A stretch of DNA of 64,000 nt from Pseudomonas orientalis (GCF_002934065.1 NZ_CP018049.1:432501-496500), one strand, 5' to 3'. Positions 8,111-17,892 are shown, counted from the first letter of the stretch. Notes: generated from the letters alone by a model not told the origin. Program-made: numbers and translations.

Positions 8111-9448
8111 TTACAGAATATAGCGCGACAAGTCTTCGTTCTGCGCCAGTTCGCCCAGGTGGCTGTTGACGTAATCCGCGTCGATCTTGATCGCTTCGCC
8201 ATTCTGCGCACCGGCCATGTCGCCGGCGCTGAAGGACACCTCTTCGAGCAGGCGCTCAAGCAAGGTGTGCAGGCGACGCGCACCGATGTTCTCGGTCTTC
8301 TCGTTGACCTGCCAGGCAATCTCCGCCAGGCGCTTGATCCCGTCCGGCTGGAATTCGATGCCCAGGCCTTCGGTTTTCAGCAACTCACGGTACTGCTCGG
8401 TCAGTGAAGCATGCGGCTCGCTGAGAATGCGCTCGAAGTCGCCCGGGGTCAGCGCCTTGAGTTCCACGCGGATCGGCAGACGGCCTTGCAGCTCCGGCAC
8501 CAGGTCGCTTGGTTTGCTCAGGTGGAAAGCACCGGAGGCGATAAACAGGATGTGGTCGGTCTTGACCATGCCCAGCTTGGTGTTCACGGTGCAGCCTTCG
8601 ATCAACGGCAGCAGGTCGCGCTGTACGCCCTCGCGGGACACATCGACGCCGCCGGAGTTGCCGCGCTTGGCCACCTTGTCGATCTCATCGATAAATACGA
8701 TGCCGTGCTGCTCGACCGCTTCCAGGGCCTTGGCCTTGAGTTCTTCCTCATTGACCAGGCGTCCGGCTTCTTCGTCGCGCACCAGCTTCAGGGCCTCTTT
8801 CACCTTGAGCTTGCGGCTTTTCTTCTTGCCCTTGCCCATGTTGGCAAACAGATTCTGCAACTGGCTGGTCATTTCTTCCATGCCCGGTGGCGCGGAAATA
8901 TCGACCCCCGACACTTCGGCCACTTCGATCTCGATTTCCTTGTCGTCCAACTGGCCTTCACGCAGGCGCTTGCGGAACAGCTGGCGGGTGTTGGAATCCG
9001 AAGCCGGTGAGGCGTCTTCGTTGAAACCCATGCGGGCCGGTGGCAACAGCGCGTCGAGGATGCGTTCTTCGGCGGCGTCTTCGGCGCGGTGGCTGACCTT
9101 GGTCACTTCCTGCTCGCGCAGCATCTTCAAGGCGGCGTCGGCCAGGTCACGGATGATCGACTCGACGTCGCGACCCACATAGCCGACTTCGGTGAACTTG
9201 GTGGCTTCGACCTTGATGAACGGGGCATTGGCCAATTTGGCCAGGCGCCGGGCGATTTCGGTTTTACCGACGCCGGTCGGGCCGATCATCAGGATGTTCT
9301 TGGGCGTTACTTCAACGCGCAGTTCTTCGGGCAGTTGCATCCGGCGCCAGCGGTTACGCAGCGCAATGGCAACGGCGCGCTTGGCATCGTCCTGGCCGAT
9401 GATATGGCGATTGAGTTCATGGACGATTTCGCGGGGAGTCATGGACAT
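8111..9448 (-). CDS. hslU: ATP-dependent protease ATPase subunit HslU
   Basis: HslU is the AAA+ unfoldase that feeds substrates into the HslV peptidase in the cytoplasm. The 445-residue product has Walker [17 protein letters not shown] near residue 60, the long I-domain (about 110-240, rich in acidic and basic residues), Walker [10 protein letters not shown], and the C-terminal ...DLSRYIL tail that inserts into HslV. The ATG at 9448 gives [23 protein letters not shown], the normal N-terminus; upstream in-frame codons overlap hslV and are not native. The hslV stop is 37 bp upstream, so hslVU is one operon, probably part of the heat-shock regulon. Confidence 0.97.
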   Translation of the reverse strand: MSMTPREIVHELNRHIIGQDDAKRAVAIALRNRWRRMQLPEELRVEVTPKNILMIGPTGVGKTEIARRLAKLANAPFIKVEATKFTEVGYVGRDVESIIRDLADAALKMLREQEVTKVSHRAEDAAEERILDALLPPARMGFNEDASPASDSNTRQLFRKRLREGQLDDKEIEIEVAEVSGVDISAPPGMEEMTSQLQNLFANMGKGKKKSRKLKVKEALKLVRDEEAGRLVNEEELKAKALEAVEQHGIVFIDEIDKVAKRGNSGGVDVSREGVQRDLLPLIEGCTVNTKLGMVKTDHILFIASGAFHLSKPSDLVPELQGRLPIRVELKALTPGDFERILSEPHASLTEQYRELLKTEGLGIEFQPDGIKRLAEIAWQVNEKTENIGARRLHTLLERLLEEVSFSAGDMAGAQNGEAIKIDADYVNSHLGELAQNEDLSRYIL

Positions 9449-9485
9449 AGTGTTTGGCGGCCTCAAGCGCGAATAAGCCAGCGGC

Positions 9486-10016
9486 TTACTCAGCGAGGTC
9501 CTGCTCCTCAATGGTGTGGTTGTGGTTGGTGAACACGCAGATATCGCCGGCGATACCCAGGGCGGTCTCGACGATTTCACGGGCCGACAGGTCGGTCTTC
9601 TTCAACAGCGCGCTGGCCGCAGCCTGGGCATAGCCGCCACCGGAACCCATGGCGATCAGGCCGTGTTCAGGTTCAACCACATCGCCGTTGCCGGTGATGA
9701 TCAGGGACGCGTCTTTGTTGGCGACCGCCAGCATGGCTTCGAGGCGGCTGAGGGAACGGTCGGTGCGCCATTCCTTGGCGAGTTCGACGGCGGCACGCAC
9801 CAGATGGCCCTGGTGCTTTTCGAGCTGGCCTTCGAAACGCTCGAACAGGGTGAAGGCATCGGCGGTAGCGCCGGCGAAACCGGCGAGCACCTGGCCGTGG
9901 TACAGGCGACGCACTTTCTTGGCGTTGCCTTTCATCACGGTATTGCCCAGGGAAACCTGGCCGTCGCCGCCCATGACGACTTTGCCGTGGCGACGTACTG
10001 AAACGATGGTGGTCAA
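9486..10016 (-). CDS. hslV: ATP-dependent protease peptidase subunit HslV (TTG start)
   Basis: HslV forms the proteolytic double ring of the HslVU protease. The catalytic residue is the N-terminal threonine exposed after removal of the initiator methionine, so the start is decisive: TTG at 10016 gives [20 protein letters not shown] and a 176-residue protein, the same length as E. coli HslV. An ATG 48 nt further upstream would bury this threonine under 16 residues. A GGAG Shine-Dalgarno lies nine bases before the TTG. Gene callers that prefer ATG would misannotate it. It is followed by hslU. Confidence 0.95.
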   Translation of the reverse strand: MTTIVSVRRHGKVVMGGDGQVSLGNTVMKGNAKKVRRLYHGQVLAGFAGATADAFTLFERFEGQLEKHQGHLVRAAVELAKEWRTDRSLSRLEAMLAVANKDASLIITGNGDVVEPEHGLIAMGSGGGYAQAAASALLKKTDLSAREIVETALGIAGDICVFTNHNHTIEEQDLAE

Positions 10017-10158
10017 GGGGAGAGTCTCCACGCAGCGGGGCGAAAATGCCCTGATGGAACTCATATGGGGGTGGCGAGGGGGATTTCAACCGTAGGACGG
10101 CAGTGCGGACGAGTGGTGTTTATTGATCCGACACCTGTTCAAGAACACCGCAAAACCA

Positions 10159-10252
10159 AATGTGGGAGGAGGCTTGCCCCCGATTGCGGTGTATCAGTCG
10201 CTGAATATATTGACTGGTCTACCGCCATCGGGGGCAAGCCCCCTCCCACATT
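10159..10252. repeat. REPIN (GTGGGAGGGGGC type)
   Basis: An inverted pair of REP units, the left one with a GGAGGAGGC variant. It lies between hslV and the SPOR gene, marking the break between the argS-SPOR and hslVU transcripts. Confidence 0.88.
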
Positions 10253-10273
10253 AGTCCTGCTATGTCTTCGAGA

Positions 10274-10975
10274 TCAGCGGCTCTGGCGTTGTTGTAACAG
10301 CAGGTTGCTAAACCCGGCGCCCGCCAATTGTTTCTGCGCCACAGTCAGCTGTTCGCGGTTGCTGAACGGGCCTACCAGCACGCGATACCAGGTCGCTTCC
10401 TTCACGGTGCCGGACTCCACCGTCACCGACTGGCCCAGCAGAATGATCTGCGCGCGTACACGGTCTGCGTCCGCCTGTTTGGGGAACGAGCCCGCCTGCA
10501 GGAAGAACTTGGTCACCGGCGCGGCCTTGGTCTCTGCCACTGGAGGCGCCGGCGGCGGGGTAATGCCGGCCAATGCCGCCTGGGCGCGCGCGGTGTCGAT
10601 CTTCGCCGCTTCCGCTGGTGTGACTGGCGTAGTCGGCACTTGCGGCGTCGGCAGGGTTTTCTCCGGCACGGCATCGGGCGGCACGATCACTTCCGATTCC
10701 GGCAGCAGCGTGTAGAAGTCGTACTTCGGTTTCACCGGTGCTGTCGGGCTCGGCGCAGTCTTGTTGGCCTCGGCGATTTTCGTGGCTTTCTGCTGCTCCT
10801 GTTTGACGCGCTTGACGTCATCGCCCTGACCGGGCTCCAGCTTCATCAGAAAGACAACGAATGCGCCGACCGTGAGGCCGATCGCCATCCACAGCCAACC
10901 CGGAATCGGCTGCTTGGCCGGGGCCTGGTAGCGGCTGGCGCCGCGCTTGGGTGCAGGTTTTTTCTTGGCTGCCAA
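10274..10975 (-). CDS. SPOR-domain inner-membrane protein (FtsN-like)
   Basis: A 233-residue bitopic protein: a basic cytoplasmic N-terminus (MAAKKKPAPKRGASRYQAP), one transmembrane segment (about residues 25-45, GWLWMAIGLTVGAFVVFLM), a periplasmic Pro/Ala-rich linker, and a C-terminal SPOR domain (about 155-230, FFLQAGSFPKQADADRVRAQIILLG...WYRVLVGPF) that binds denuded septal peptidoglycan. The architecture and the position after argS match the FtsN-type protein of pseudomonads; identity with FtsN is inferred. The start is a TTG at 10975, just after the argS stop, with GGAG inside the argS end, which suggests translational coupling. Confidence 0.88.
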   Translation of the reverse strand: MAAKKKPAPKRGASRYQAPAKQPIPGWLWMAIGLTVGAFVVFLMKLEPGQGDDVKRVKQEQQKATKIAEANKTAPSPTAPVKPKYDFYTLLPESEVIVPPDAVPEKTLPTPQVPTTPVTPAEAAKIDTARAQAALAGITPPPAPPVAETKAAPVTKFFLQAGSFPKQADADRVRAQIILLGQSVTVESGTVKEATWYRVLVGPFSNREQLTVAQKQLAGAGFSNLLLQQRQSR

Positions 10976-10976
10976 C

Positions 10977-12713
10977 TTACATGCGCTCCAGAGTTTCCAG
11001 GCCCAACAGCTCCAGGCCTTGCTTTAGGGTCCGTCCAGCCAGTGCGGCCAGGCGCAGGCGACTTTGCTTCTGGGCTTCATCGTCGGCGCTGAGGATCGGG
11101 CAGTTCTCGTAGAAGCTGGAAAACAGGCCGGCCACTTCGTACAGGTAGGTGCAGAGGATATGCGGCGTGCCTTTCTCGCCGACGCTGTTGAGCACTTCGC
11201 CGAACTGGGCGAGTTTGGCGGCCAGTTCCTGCTCATGAGGTGCGTCCAGCACGATTTGGCCTTCGACTTCGCTGAAGTCCTTGCCCAGTTTGCGGAACAC
11301 ACCGGCCACACGGGTGTAGGCGTACAGCAGGTACGGCGCGGTGTTGCCTTCGAAGTTGAGCATCAGGTCGAAGTTGAAGCTGTAGTCGCTGGTGCGGTGC
11401 TTGGACAGGTCGGCGTATTTCACCGCGCCAATGCCGACCACGCGGGCGATATTGCGCAGGTCGGCCTCGGCCAGTTCGGGATTCTTTTCCTTGACCAGGC
11501 TGTAGGCGCGCTCCTGGGCTTCGGTCAGCAGGTCGACCAGCTTCACGGTGCCGCCATCGCGGGTCTTGAACGGGCGGCCATCGGCGCCGTTCATGGTGCC
11601 AAAACCCATGTGTTCCATATGCATCGGGTGGGTGACGAAGCCGGCGCGGCGCGCCACTTCGAACACCTGCTGGAAGTGCAGGGCCTGGCGCTGATCGACG
11701 AAATACAGCGCGCGATCGGCCTTGAGCACGCCGCTGCGGTAGCGCACGGCGGCCAGGTCGGTGGTGGCATAGAGATAGCCGCCATCGGCCTTGACGATGA
11801 TCACCGGCAGCGGCTCGCCATCGGCGGTCTTGAATTCCTCAAGGAACACGCACTGCGCCCCGTTGCTCTCGACCAGCAGGCCTGCGGCTTTGAGGTCGTT
11901 GACCACATTGATCAGGTCGTCGTTGTAGGCGCTTTCGCCCATCACATCGGCCATGGTCAGCTTGACGTTGAGCAGCTCGTAGATTTCCTGGCAGTGGGAC
12001 AGGGAGATATCGCGGAAACGCCCCCACAGCGCCAGGCATTCCTTATCGCCTGCTTGCAGCTTGACCACCAGGCTGCGCGCACGGTCGGCAAATGCTTCGG
12101 ATTCGTCAAAGCGCTTCTTGGCGGCGCGGTAGAAGTTTTCCAGGTCGGCCAGCTCGTTGCTGGTGATCGGGTTTTCCTGCAGGTAAGCCATCAGCATGCC
12201 GAACTGGGTGCCCCAGTCGCCCACGTGGTTCTGGCGGATGACGGTGTCACCGAGAAACTCCAGGACCCGCGCCACGCCGTCGCCGATGATGGTCGAGCGC
12301 AGGTGGCCGACGTGCATCTCCTTGGCGAGGTTAGGTGCCGACAGGTCGATGACCACGCGCTGGCTGTCGCCGGCCTTGCGTGCACCGATGTGGGCGTCGG
12401 CCAGGGCCGCATCCAGGCGCGCGGCCAGGGCCTGGGTGTTCTGGAAGAAGTTGATAAAGCCTGGGCCGGCGATTTCGGCCTTGGTGACACTGGCGTCGGC
12501 CGGCAGCGCGGCGATGATTTTTTCCGCCAGGTCGCGAGGCTTCATGCCCGCAGGCTTGGACAGCATCATCGCGATGTTGCTGGCGAAGTCGCCGTGAGTC
12601 TTGTCGCGGGTGTTCTCCACCTGGATCGCCGGCGACAGGCCTTCAGGCAACACACCTTCGTTGACGAGTTGGGTGAGGGCTTGTTGGATCAGCTGGCGAA
12701 TGGTGTCTTTCAT
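10977..12713 (-). CDS. argS: Arginyl-tRNA synthetase
   Basis: ArgRS charges tRNA-Arg. The 578-residue class I synthetase has the N-terminal Add1 domain (tRNA D-loop binding), the HIGH-type motif HVGH in [18 protein letters not shown], and the C-terminal all-helical anticodon-binding domain. The region corresponding to KMSK reads [13 protein letters not shown], as in other canonical-KMSK-lacking ArgRS. I use the ATG at 12713 ([20 protein letters not shown]); 36 upstream in-frame codons run into a REPIN and are not coding. The downstream SPOR gene starts at its stop codon. Confidence 0.97.
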   Translation of the reverse strand: MKDTIRQLIQQALTQLVNEGVLPEGLSPAIQVENTRDKTHGDFASNIAMMLSKPAGMKPRDLAEKIIAALPADASVTKAEIAGPGFINFFQNTQALAARLDAALADAHIGARKAGDSQRVVIDLSAPNLAKEMHVGHLRSTIIGDGVARVLEFLGDTVIRQNHVGDWGTQFGMLMAYLQENPITSNELADLENFYRAAKKRFDESEAFADRARSLVVKLQAGDKECLALWGRFRDISLSHCQEIYELLNVKLTMADVMGESAYNDDLINVVNDLKAAGLLVESNGAQCVFLEEFKTADGEPLPVIIVKADGGYLYATTDLAAVRYRSGVLKADRALYFVDQRQALHFQQVFEVARRAGFVTHPMHMEHMGFGTMNGADGRPFKTRDGGTVKLVDLLTEAQERAYSLVKEKNPELAEADLRNIARVVGIGAVKYADLSKHRTSDYSFNFDLMLNFEGNTAPYLLYAYTRVAGVFRKLGKDFSEVEGQIVLDAPHEQELAAKLAQFGEVLNSVGEKGTPHILCTYLYEVAGLFSSFYENCPILSADDEAQKQSRLRLAALAGRTLKQGLELLGLETLERM

Positions 12714-12823
12714 GGTGTTCTCTTTCGACCGCAAGCGGCGGCGCGCGATGCGCAGGTGGAAAAACTGGGCATTATCCGTGGCGAGGGCGGGCTTGCCAAC
12801 CGTTCCGGACCTGTGGAGCATTT

Positions 12824-12923
12824 TGTAGGAGCGAGCTTGCTCGCGAAAATCGTCAACGATAACTCGGGCTTCCTGATTTAACGTGGTGTGCTTGAGTTTT
12901 TCGCGAGCAAGCTCGCTCCTACA
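12824..12923. repeat. REPIN (GAGCGAGCTTGCTCGC type)
   Basis: Two inverted units TGTAGGAGCGAGCTTGCTCG and its complement around a short spacer, between priA and argS. This second REP class differs from the GTGGGAGGGGGC class; the other copy in the window lies inside the LolA-like gene at 48052. Confidence 0.9.
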
Positions 12924-12932
12924 GGGGACGGC

Positions 12933-15152
12933 TTAATACAAATCTACCGGGTCCACATCCAGTGACCATCGCACCTGCCGGCCACTGGGCATTTGCTCCA
13001 GGGCCAGCAACCAGCTGCTTAATAACCGATGCAGCGGCGCGCGGGACGTTGCCTGCAAGAGTAGCTGGGCCCGATACCGGCCGGCACGGCGTTCCATGGG
13101 CGCGGGCACCGGTCCGAGCAGCTCGATGCCGCTCAGACCCAGCTCTGCCAGCAAACGTTCAGCGGCGCTGCACGCTTCGTCCAGAAAGCCTTCGGCCTGG
13201 CCCGGCTTATGCGCCTCGGCGCGCAGCAGCGCCAGGTGCGCAAACGGCGGCAGCCCGGCGGCGCGGCGCTCGCTCAACGCCTGTTCGGCGAAGGCAAAGT
13301 AACCTTGCTCGGTCAGTTGAATCAGCAGCGGGTGGTCGGCCAGGTGCGTCTGGATAATCACCCGGCCCGGCTCTTCGGCGCGCCCTGCGCGGCCGGCGAC
13401 CTGCACGATCAACTGCGCCATGCGCTCGCTGGCGCGGAAGTCACCGGAGAATAAACCACCGTCGGCATCCAGGATCGACACCAGGGTCACCCGTGGAAAA
13501 TGATGCCCTTTGGCAAGCATCTGCGTGCCGACCAGGATGCACGGCTGGCCTTTCTGGATGGTGGCGAACAGTTGGTTCATCGCGTCTTTGCGCGACGTAC
13601 TGTCGCGGTCCACCCGCAGCACCGGGTAATCCGGGAACAGAATGCCCAGGCGTTCTTCGGCGCGCTCGGTACCCGCGCCGACCGGGCGCAGGTCGACCTT
13701 GCCGCATTGTGGACAGTGGCGGGGCACAGGTTCCACATGGCCGCAGTGGTGGCAGCGCAGTTCGCCGTAGCGCTGATGCACGGTCATGCGCGCATCGCAA
13801 CGCTCGCATTCGGACATCCAGCCACAGTCGTGGCACAGCAGTGTCGGCGCAAAACCGCGACGGTTGAGGAACACCAGGACTTGCTGGCCGGCGGCGAGGG
13901 TCTGGCCGATGGCTTGCTGCATCGGGCCGGAAATACCGCTGTCCAGCGGTCGGCTTTTTACATCCAGGCGCAGGAAGCGTGGTTGCTTGGCGCCACCTGC
14001 GCGCTCATTCAGGCGTAGCAGGCCATAACGGCCGGTGTAGGCGTTATGCAGGCTTTCCAGGGACGGCGTGGCCGAACCCAGCACAATCGGGATGTCCTCC
14101 TGGCGCGCGCGCACCAGCGCCAGGTCGCGGGCGTGGTAACGCAGGCCTTCCTGCTGTTTGTAAGAGCCGTCGTGTTCTTCGTCGATGATAATCAGCCCCG
14201 GATTCTTCATCGGGGTGAACAGCGCCGAGCGCGTACCGATAATAATGTCGGCTTCGCCGTCCCGCGCCGCCAGCCACGACTCCAGGCGCTCACGGTCGTT
14301 GACCGCCGAGTGCACGAGGGCGATGCGGGCGTTGAAACGCTGTTCGAAACGCGCCAGGGTTTGCGGGCCGAGGTTGATCTCGGGGATCAGCACCAGCGCC
14401 TGTTTGCCGGCCTGCAAGGTTTCGCGGATCAACTGCAAATACACTTCGGTCTTGCCGCTGCCGGTGACGCCGGCCAGCAGGAACGCATGGAAACTGTCGA
14501 ACCCTGCGCGGATCGCTTCATAGGCGGCGCGTTGTTCGGGGTTCAGCGGCAGCTCCGGCTGGGCCAGCCAGTGTTCATGGCGCGGGTCGGGGGCGTGCTT
14601 GCGGATCTCCACCTGCACCAGCCCCTTGGCCAGCAGCAGGTCGAGGCTGTCCTTGCTCAGCATCAGCTTGCTCAATAGCTGATGAGCCACGCCGTGGGGG
14701 TGCTGCGCCAGGGTGGCGAGGGCTTCACGTTGGCGCGGCGCGCGGGCGATGCGTGGGTCGTCCAGGCGCGCGCCGGGAACCATCGACCAGAAACGTTCCT
14801 GGCGCGCTTCGGCCAGTTCGCCCTGGCGCAGCAGCACCGGCAGCGCCCAACTCAACGTGTCGCCCAGGCTGTGCTGGTAATACTGCGCGGTCCACAGGCA
14901 CAGCTTGAACAGCGCGGGCGGCAGCGGCGCGGTGGCATCGAGGATGGCGATGGCCGGCTTGAGCTTTTCGGCGGGCACTTCGCTGTGGTCGGTGACTTCC
15001 ACCAGGATGCCGATCATTTCCCTGCGCCCGAACGGCACGCGCACGCGCATGCCGGGCTCCAACTGCGTACGCGGCACACCCGCCGGCGCCCGGTAATCGA
15101 ACAGGCGGCGCAGGGGCGAGGGCAGGGCGAGGCGCAAAATGGCGTCGGGCAC
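12933..15152 (-). CDS. priA: Primosomal protein N' (replication restart helicase)
   Basis: PriA recognises stalled forks and D-loops and reloads DnaB. The 739-residue protein has the N-terminal 3'-DNA-binding domain, Walker A GVTGSGKTEVYLQL (about residues 233-246), a DEEH box (IIIDEEHDGSYKQQ), the cysteine-rich zinc module (CHDCGWMSECERC...CHHCG...CPQCG) inserted in the helicase core, and helicase motifs V and VI (VAGRAGRAEEPG). The start codon is GTG at 15152, giving MPDAILRLALPSPLRRLFDY. It is divergent from rpmE, as in many gamma-proteobacteria. Confidence 0.97.
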   Translation of the reverse strand: MPDAILRLALPSPLRRLFDYRAPAGVPRTQLEPGMRVRVPFGRREMIGILVEVTDHSEVPAEKLKPAIAILDATAPLPPALFKLCLWTAQYYQHSLGDTLSWALPVLLRQGELAEARQERFWSMVPGARLDDPRIARAPRQREALATLAQHPHGVAHQLLSKLMLSKDSLDLLLAKGLVQVEIRKHAPDPRHEHWLAQPELPLNPEQRAAYEAIRAGFDSFHAFLLAGVTGSGKTEVYLQLIRETLQAGKQALVLIPEINLGPQTLARFEQRFNARIALVHSAVNDRERLESWLAARDGEADIIIGTRSALFTPMKNPGLIIIDEEHDGSYKQQEGLRYHARDLALVRARQEDIPIVLGSATPSLESLHNAYTGRYGLLRLNERAGGAKQPRFLRLDVKSRPLDSGISGPMQQAIGQTLAAGQQVLVFLNRRGFAPTLLCHDCGWMSECERCDARMTVHQRYGELRCHHCGHVEPVPRHCPQCGKVDLRPVGAGTERAEERLGILFPDYPVLRVDRDSTSRKDAMNQLFATIQKGQPCILVGTQMLAKGHHFPRVTLVSILDADGGLFSGDFRASERMAQLIVQVAGRAGRAEEPGRVIIQTHLADHPLLIQLTEQGYFAFAEQALSERRAAGLPPFAHLALLRAEAHKPGQAEGFLDEACSAAERLLAELGLSGIELLGPVPAPMERRAGRYRAQLLLQATSRAPLHRLLSSWLLALEQMPSGRQVRWSLDVDPVDLY

Positions 15153-15268
15153 GCGGAGGGTCTCATCTAGGCAGGTGGTGGCGCAGGGGCGCGAGCCTAG
15201 CAGACAGGGGAGGGCTTGGGTATGCCATGGTTTTCTGATGAAAGGCGGTTTCCAGTCGGACGCGCCGC

Positions 15269-15296
15269 TTGCGTGATTGAAAAGGTCTGTTAGAAT
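15269..15296 (+). promoter_or_regulatory. Candidate sigma-70 promoter of rpmE
   Basis: A TTGCGT -35 box and a TAGAAT -10 box separated by 16 bp, placing transcription start just before the leader hairpin. The spacing and the good -10 make it plausible; no second candidate in this intergenic region looks better. Confidence 0.5.
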
Positions 15297-15310
15297 TCGC
15301 GGCCTAATTA

Positions 15311-15347
15311 CGTGCGGTATTCGACAATAGTGTCGAGTGGCGGCACG
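15311..15347 (+). promoter_or_regulatory. Candidate L31 mRNA leader hairpin
   Basis: A stem-loop with outer arms CGTGC (15311-15315) and GCACG (15343-15347) and an inner arm pair TCGACA/TGTCGA around an ATAG loop, placed just before the rpmE Shine-Dalgarno (GAGGAAG, 15355-15361). L31 leaders that mediate autogenous control are known in gamma-proteobacteria. The assignment rests on position and structure only. Confidence 0.5.
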
Positions 15348-15365
15348 CTAGCCCGAGGAAGTGCC

Positions 15366-15602
15366 ATGAAAGCCGATATCCATCCAGCGTACGAAACCAT
15401 CGAAGTCACCTGCAGCTGCGGTAACAAGTTCGAAACCCGTTCGAACCTGTGCAAGCCACTGGGTACTGACGTATGCAACGAGTGCCACCCGTTCTACACC
15501 GGTAAGCAGAAAACTCTGGACACCGGCGGCCGTGTACAGCGCTTCGCAGATCGCTTTGGTGCTTTCGGCAAGAAGCCTGCTGCTGCTACTCCGGCAGAGT
15601 AA
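15366..15602 (+). CDS. rpmE: Ribosomal protein bL31, zinc-binding form
   Basis: bL31 bridges the 50S and 30S subunits. The 78-residue protein begins [20 protein letters not shown] and keeps the zinc ligands (CSC near residue 16 and VCNECHPF near residue 38), so this is the zinc-containing form, not the zinc-free paralogue. The C-terminal tail [13 protein letters not shown] is an ordinary pseudomonad extension. ATG at 15366 with the GAGG Shine-Dalgarno; upstream in-frame codons belong to the leader. A terminator hairpin follows within 40 bp but falls inside the next gene. Confidence 0.96.
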   Translation: MKADIHPAYETIEVTCSCGNKFETRSNLCKPLGTDVCNECHPFYTGKQKTLDTGGRVQRFADRFGAFGKKPAAATPAE

Positions 15603-15616
15603 GGCTCAAAAGCCTT

Positions 15617-16423
15617 ATGGGCTTTTGCCAGCTGTTGAAAAAGGCGTCCCTTGCGGGCGCCTTTTTTGTGCCTGCGATTTGGCTTTGCGCCGCCCAGGCC
15701 CAGGTGTTCTGCCCCGCGCCGGCGTCGGTGGCGCCGGTGCACGTGCAGCGTGTGGTGGATGGCGACACTGTGCGCCTCAAGGATGGCCGCAGCGTTCGGA
15801 TGATCGGTATCAACGCGCCGGAAACCGGTAAAAAGGGCCGCTCCGACGAGCCGTTTGCGGTTGCCGCGCGCCAGCGTCTGCAGGCATTGGTCAATGCCAG
15901 TGATGGGCGTCTCGGGCTGGTGCCGGGGCGCGAGGGTAAAGATCGCTACGGGCGAACCCTTGCCCACCTGTATGGCGCTGACGGCAACAACCTTGAGGCG
16001 CAGTTGCTGGCTGAGGGCCTGGGGTTTCAGGTGGGCGTCGCGCCCAATGTCGAGCTGGTCGCCTGTCAGCAGGCCGCTGAAAACAGTGCGCGTAACACGC
16101 GGTTGGGGCTTTGGCGGCAATCGCCGGTACAACGCGTGGCGCAACTCAAGCGGTCCGGGTTCGCTTTGGTCAGCGGACGGGTCAGCACGATCGAACGCAA
16201 TCGCGGTGGCGTCTGGATCCAGTTGCAGGGTTCACTGGTATTACGCATTGCGCCTGATCGGGTCCGTTTATTCGATACCGCCATGCTCAATGGTCTGCAA
16301 GGCAAGACAATCGAGGCGCGTGGCTGGGTGCAGGACCGCGCCAGGCGTGGCGGGGTGAAAAAAGCTCAGGCACGTTGGCTGTTGCCGCTCACCGATCCGA
16401 GCATGCTTCGATCAACGCAATAA
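15617..16423 (+). CDS. Secreted thermonuclease (SNase-like) family protein
   Basis: A 268-residue predicted exported nuclease. Residues 1-29 form a signal peptide (LLKKASLAGAFFVPAIWLCAAQAQ), and residues about 40-155 are an SNase-like domain: VVDGDTVRL with the calcium-binding aspartates, RMIGINAPET with the equivalents of SNase Arg35 and Glu43, and DRYGRTLAHLY with the equivalent of Arg87. A further C-terminal region of about 90 residues (SGRVSTIERNRGGVWIQL...) is of unknown role. The probable substrate is extracellular or periplasmic nucleic acid. The first codons overlap the rpmE terminator hairpin, which is unusual but keeps the signal peptide intact. Confidence 0.85.
   Translation: MGFCQLLKKASLAGAFFVPAIWLCAAQAQVFCPAPASVAPVHVQRVVDGDTVRLKDGRSVRMIGINAPETGKKGRSDEPFAVAARQRLQALVNASDGRLGLVPGREGKDRYGRTLAHLYGADGNNLEAQLLAEGLGFQVGVAPNVELVACQQAAENSARNTRLGLWRQSPVQRVAQLKRSGFALVSGRVSTIERNRGGVWIQLQGSLVLRIAPDRVRLFDTAMLNGLQGKTIEARGWVQDRARRGGVKKAQARWLLPLTDPSMLRSTQ
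15639..15668 (+). terminator. Rho-independent terminator of rpmE, inside the nuclease 5' end
   Basis: Arms AAAGGCG-CCC and GGG-CGCCTTT around a TTGC loop (one bulged T), followed by six T residues. It begins 37 bp after the rpmE stop and lies within codons 8-17 of the nuclease gene. Confidence 0.7.
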
Positions 16424-16513
16424 TAAAAAATTGTAGACATTTTTTAATGCGATTGTGAACAGTCCAGCCCTTGTATCCCGTGGCTTTAGACTAAAGTACG
16501 CCGCCGCAGGGCC

Positions 16514-16542
16514 TTGACACCTGTGACTGACCAGTCTTGTAG
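16514..16542 (+). promoter_or_regulatory. Weak sigma-70 promoter candidate for the malic enzyme gene
   Basis: A consensus TTGACA (16514-16519) is followed after 17 bp by TTGTAG, a poor -10 box. It lies 62 bp before the start codon. The -35 match is good but the -10 is not, so this is tentative. Confidence 0.3.
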
Positions 16543-16604
16543 GGGCTTTACGACACGCGTATCCTCGGCGGTCCGTCGACCAACAGTAAAAGCGGAATGC
16601 CGAT

Positions 16605-17873
16605 ATGTCTGATTTGAAAACTGCCGCTCTCGAATATCATGCCAATCCTCGTCCAGGAAAGCTGAGTGTAGAGCTCACCAAAGCCACTGCCACCGCCCGT
16701 GATCTGTCGCTGGCCTACAGCCCTGGCGTTGCCGAGCCCGTACGTGAAATCGCCCGCGACCCCGAGCTGGCGTACAAGTACACCGGCAAGGGCAACCTGG
16801 TTGCAGTGATTTCTGATGGCACCGCGATCCTGGGCCTGGGTAACCTCGGACCATTGGCGTCCAAGCCGGTCATGGAAGGTAAGGGCGTGCTGTTCAAGCG
16901 CTTTGCTGGCATCGACGTTTTCGACATTGAAGTCGACTCCGAGAGCCCGCAGGCTTTCATCGACACCGTCAAACGCATTTCCATCACCTTCGGTGGCATC
17001 AACCTGGAAGACATCAAGGCACCCGAGTGCTTCGAGATCGAAAAGGCGCTGATCGAACAGTGCGACATTCCGGTATTCCACGATGACCAGCACGGCACCG
17101 CGATCGTTACCGCGGCCGGCATGATCAACGCCCTGGAAATCGCCGGCAAAACCCTGGGTGAGGCGAAGATCGTCTGCCTGGGCGCCGGCGCTGCGGCCAT
17201 TTCCTGCATGAAGCTGATCATCAGCATGGGTGCCAAGCTGGAAAACATCTACATGGTCGACAGCAAGGGCGTGATCCAGTCCGAGCGTACCGACCTGAAC
17301 CAGTACAAGGCGATGTTCGCCCACCCGTCCTCCAAGCGCACCCTGGCTGACGCCCTCGACGGCGCTGACGTGTTCGTCGGTCTTTCCGGCCCGAACCTGC
17401 TGAGCGCCGAAGGCCTGAAGTCGATGGCGCCGAACCCTATCGTGTTCGCCTGCTCCAACCCGGACCCGGAAATCTCGCCTGAGCTGGCGCACGCCACCCG
17501 CAGCGATGTGATCATGGCTACCGGTCGTTCGGACTACCCGAACCAGGTCAACAACGTGCTGGGCTTCCCGTTCATCTTCCGTGGTGCCCTGGACGTTCGC
17601 GCCAAGCGCATCAACGAAGAAATGAAAGTAGCGGCCGCCAACGCCCTGCGTGAACTGGCCAAGCTGCCGGTGCCGCAGGATGTCTGCGACGCCTACGGTG
17701 GCGCCAAGCTGGAATTCGGTCGTGAGTACATCATCCCGAAACCAATGGACAAGCGCCTGATCACCCTGATCTCCGATGCCGTGGCCAAGGCTGCCATCGA
17801 GACCGGTGTGGCAACCCTGCCGTACCCGAAGAACTACCCGCTGCAAAGCGTGGATGATGTGTTCAACGGCTAA
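16605..17873 (+). CDS. maeB: NAD(P)-dependent malic enzyme, short form
   Basis: Malic enzyme oxidatively decarboxylates malate to pyruvate and CO2, supplying reducing power. The 422-residue product has the N-terminal malic domain (YSPGVAEPVREIARDPELAYKYTGKGN; catalytic Tyr and Lys regions), the metal-binding segment IPVFHDDQHGTAIV, and a Rossmann domain (IVCLGAGAAAISCMKLI). It ends near residue 420 and lacks the C-terminal phosphotransacetylase-like domain of E. coli MaeB (about 759 residues), so it is the short bacterial form. Cofactor preference cannot be read from the sequence. Monocistronic, with its own terminator. Confidence 0.92.
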   Translation: MSDLKTAALEYHANPRPGKLSVELTKATATARDLSLAYSPGVAEPVREIARDPELAYKYTGKGNLVAVISDGTAILGLGNLGPLASKPVMEGKGVLFKRFAGIDVFDIEVDSESPQAFIDTVKRISITFGGINLEDIKAPECFEIEKALIEQCDIPVFHDDQHGTAIVTAAGMINALEIAGKTLGEAKIVCLGAGAAAISCMKLIISMGAKLENIYMVDSKGVIQSERTDLNQYKAMFAHPSSKRTLADALDGADVFVGLSGPNLLSAEGLKSMAPNPIVFACSNPDPEISPELAHATRSDVIMATGRSDYPNQVNNVLGFPFIFRGALDVRAKRINEEMKVAAANALRELAKLPVPQDVCDAYGGAKLEFGREYIIPKPMDKRLITLISDAVAKAAIETGVATLPYPKNYPLQSVDDVFNG

Positions 17874-17892
17874 GCCTGCGTAGCGCACCCAC

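Noticed and set aside
11064..12881. A 605-codon frame antisense to argS
   Set aside because: Shadow of argS; composition is biased (Ala/Gly/Gln/His-rich) and no motif is present.
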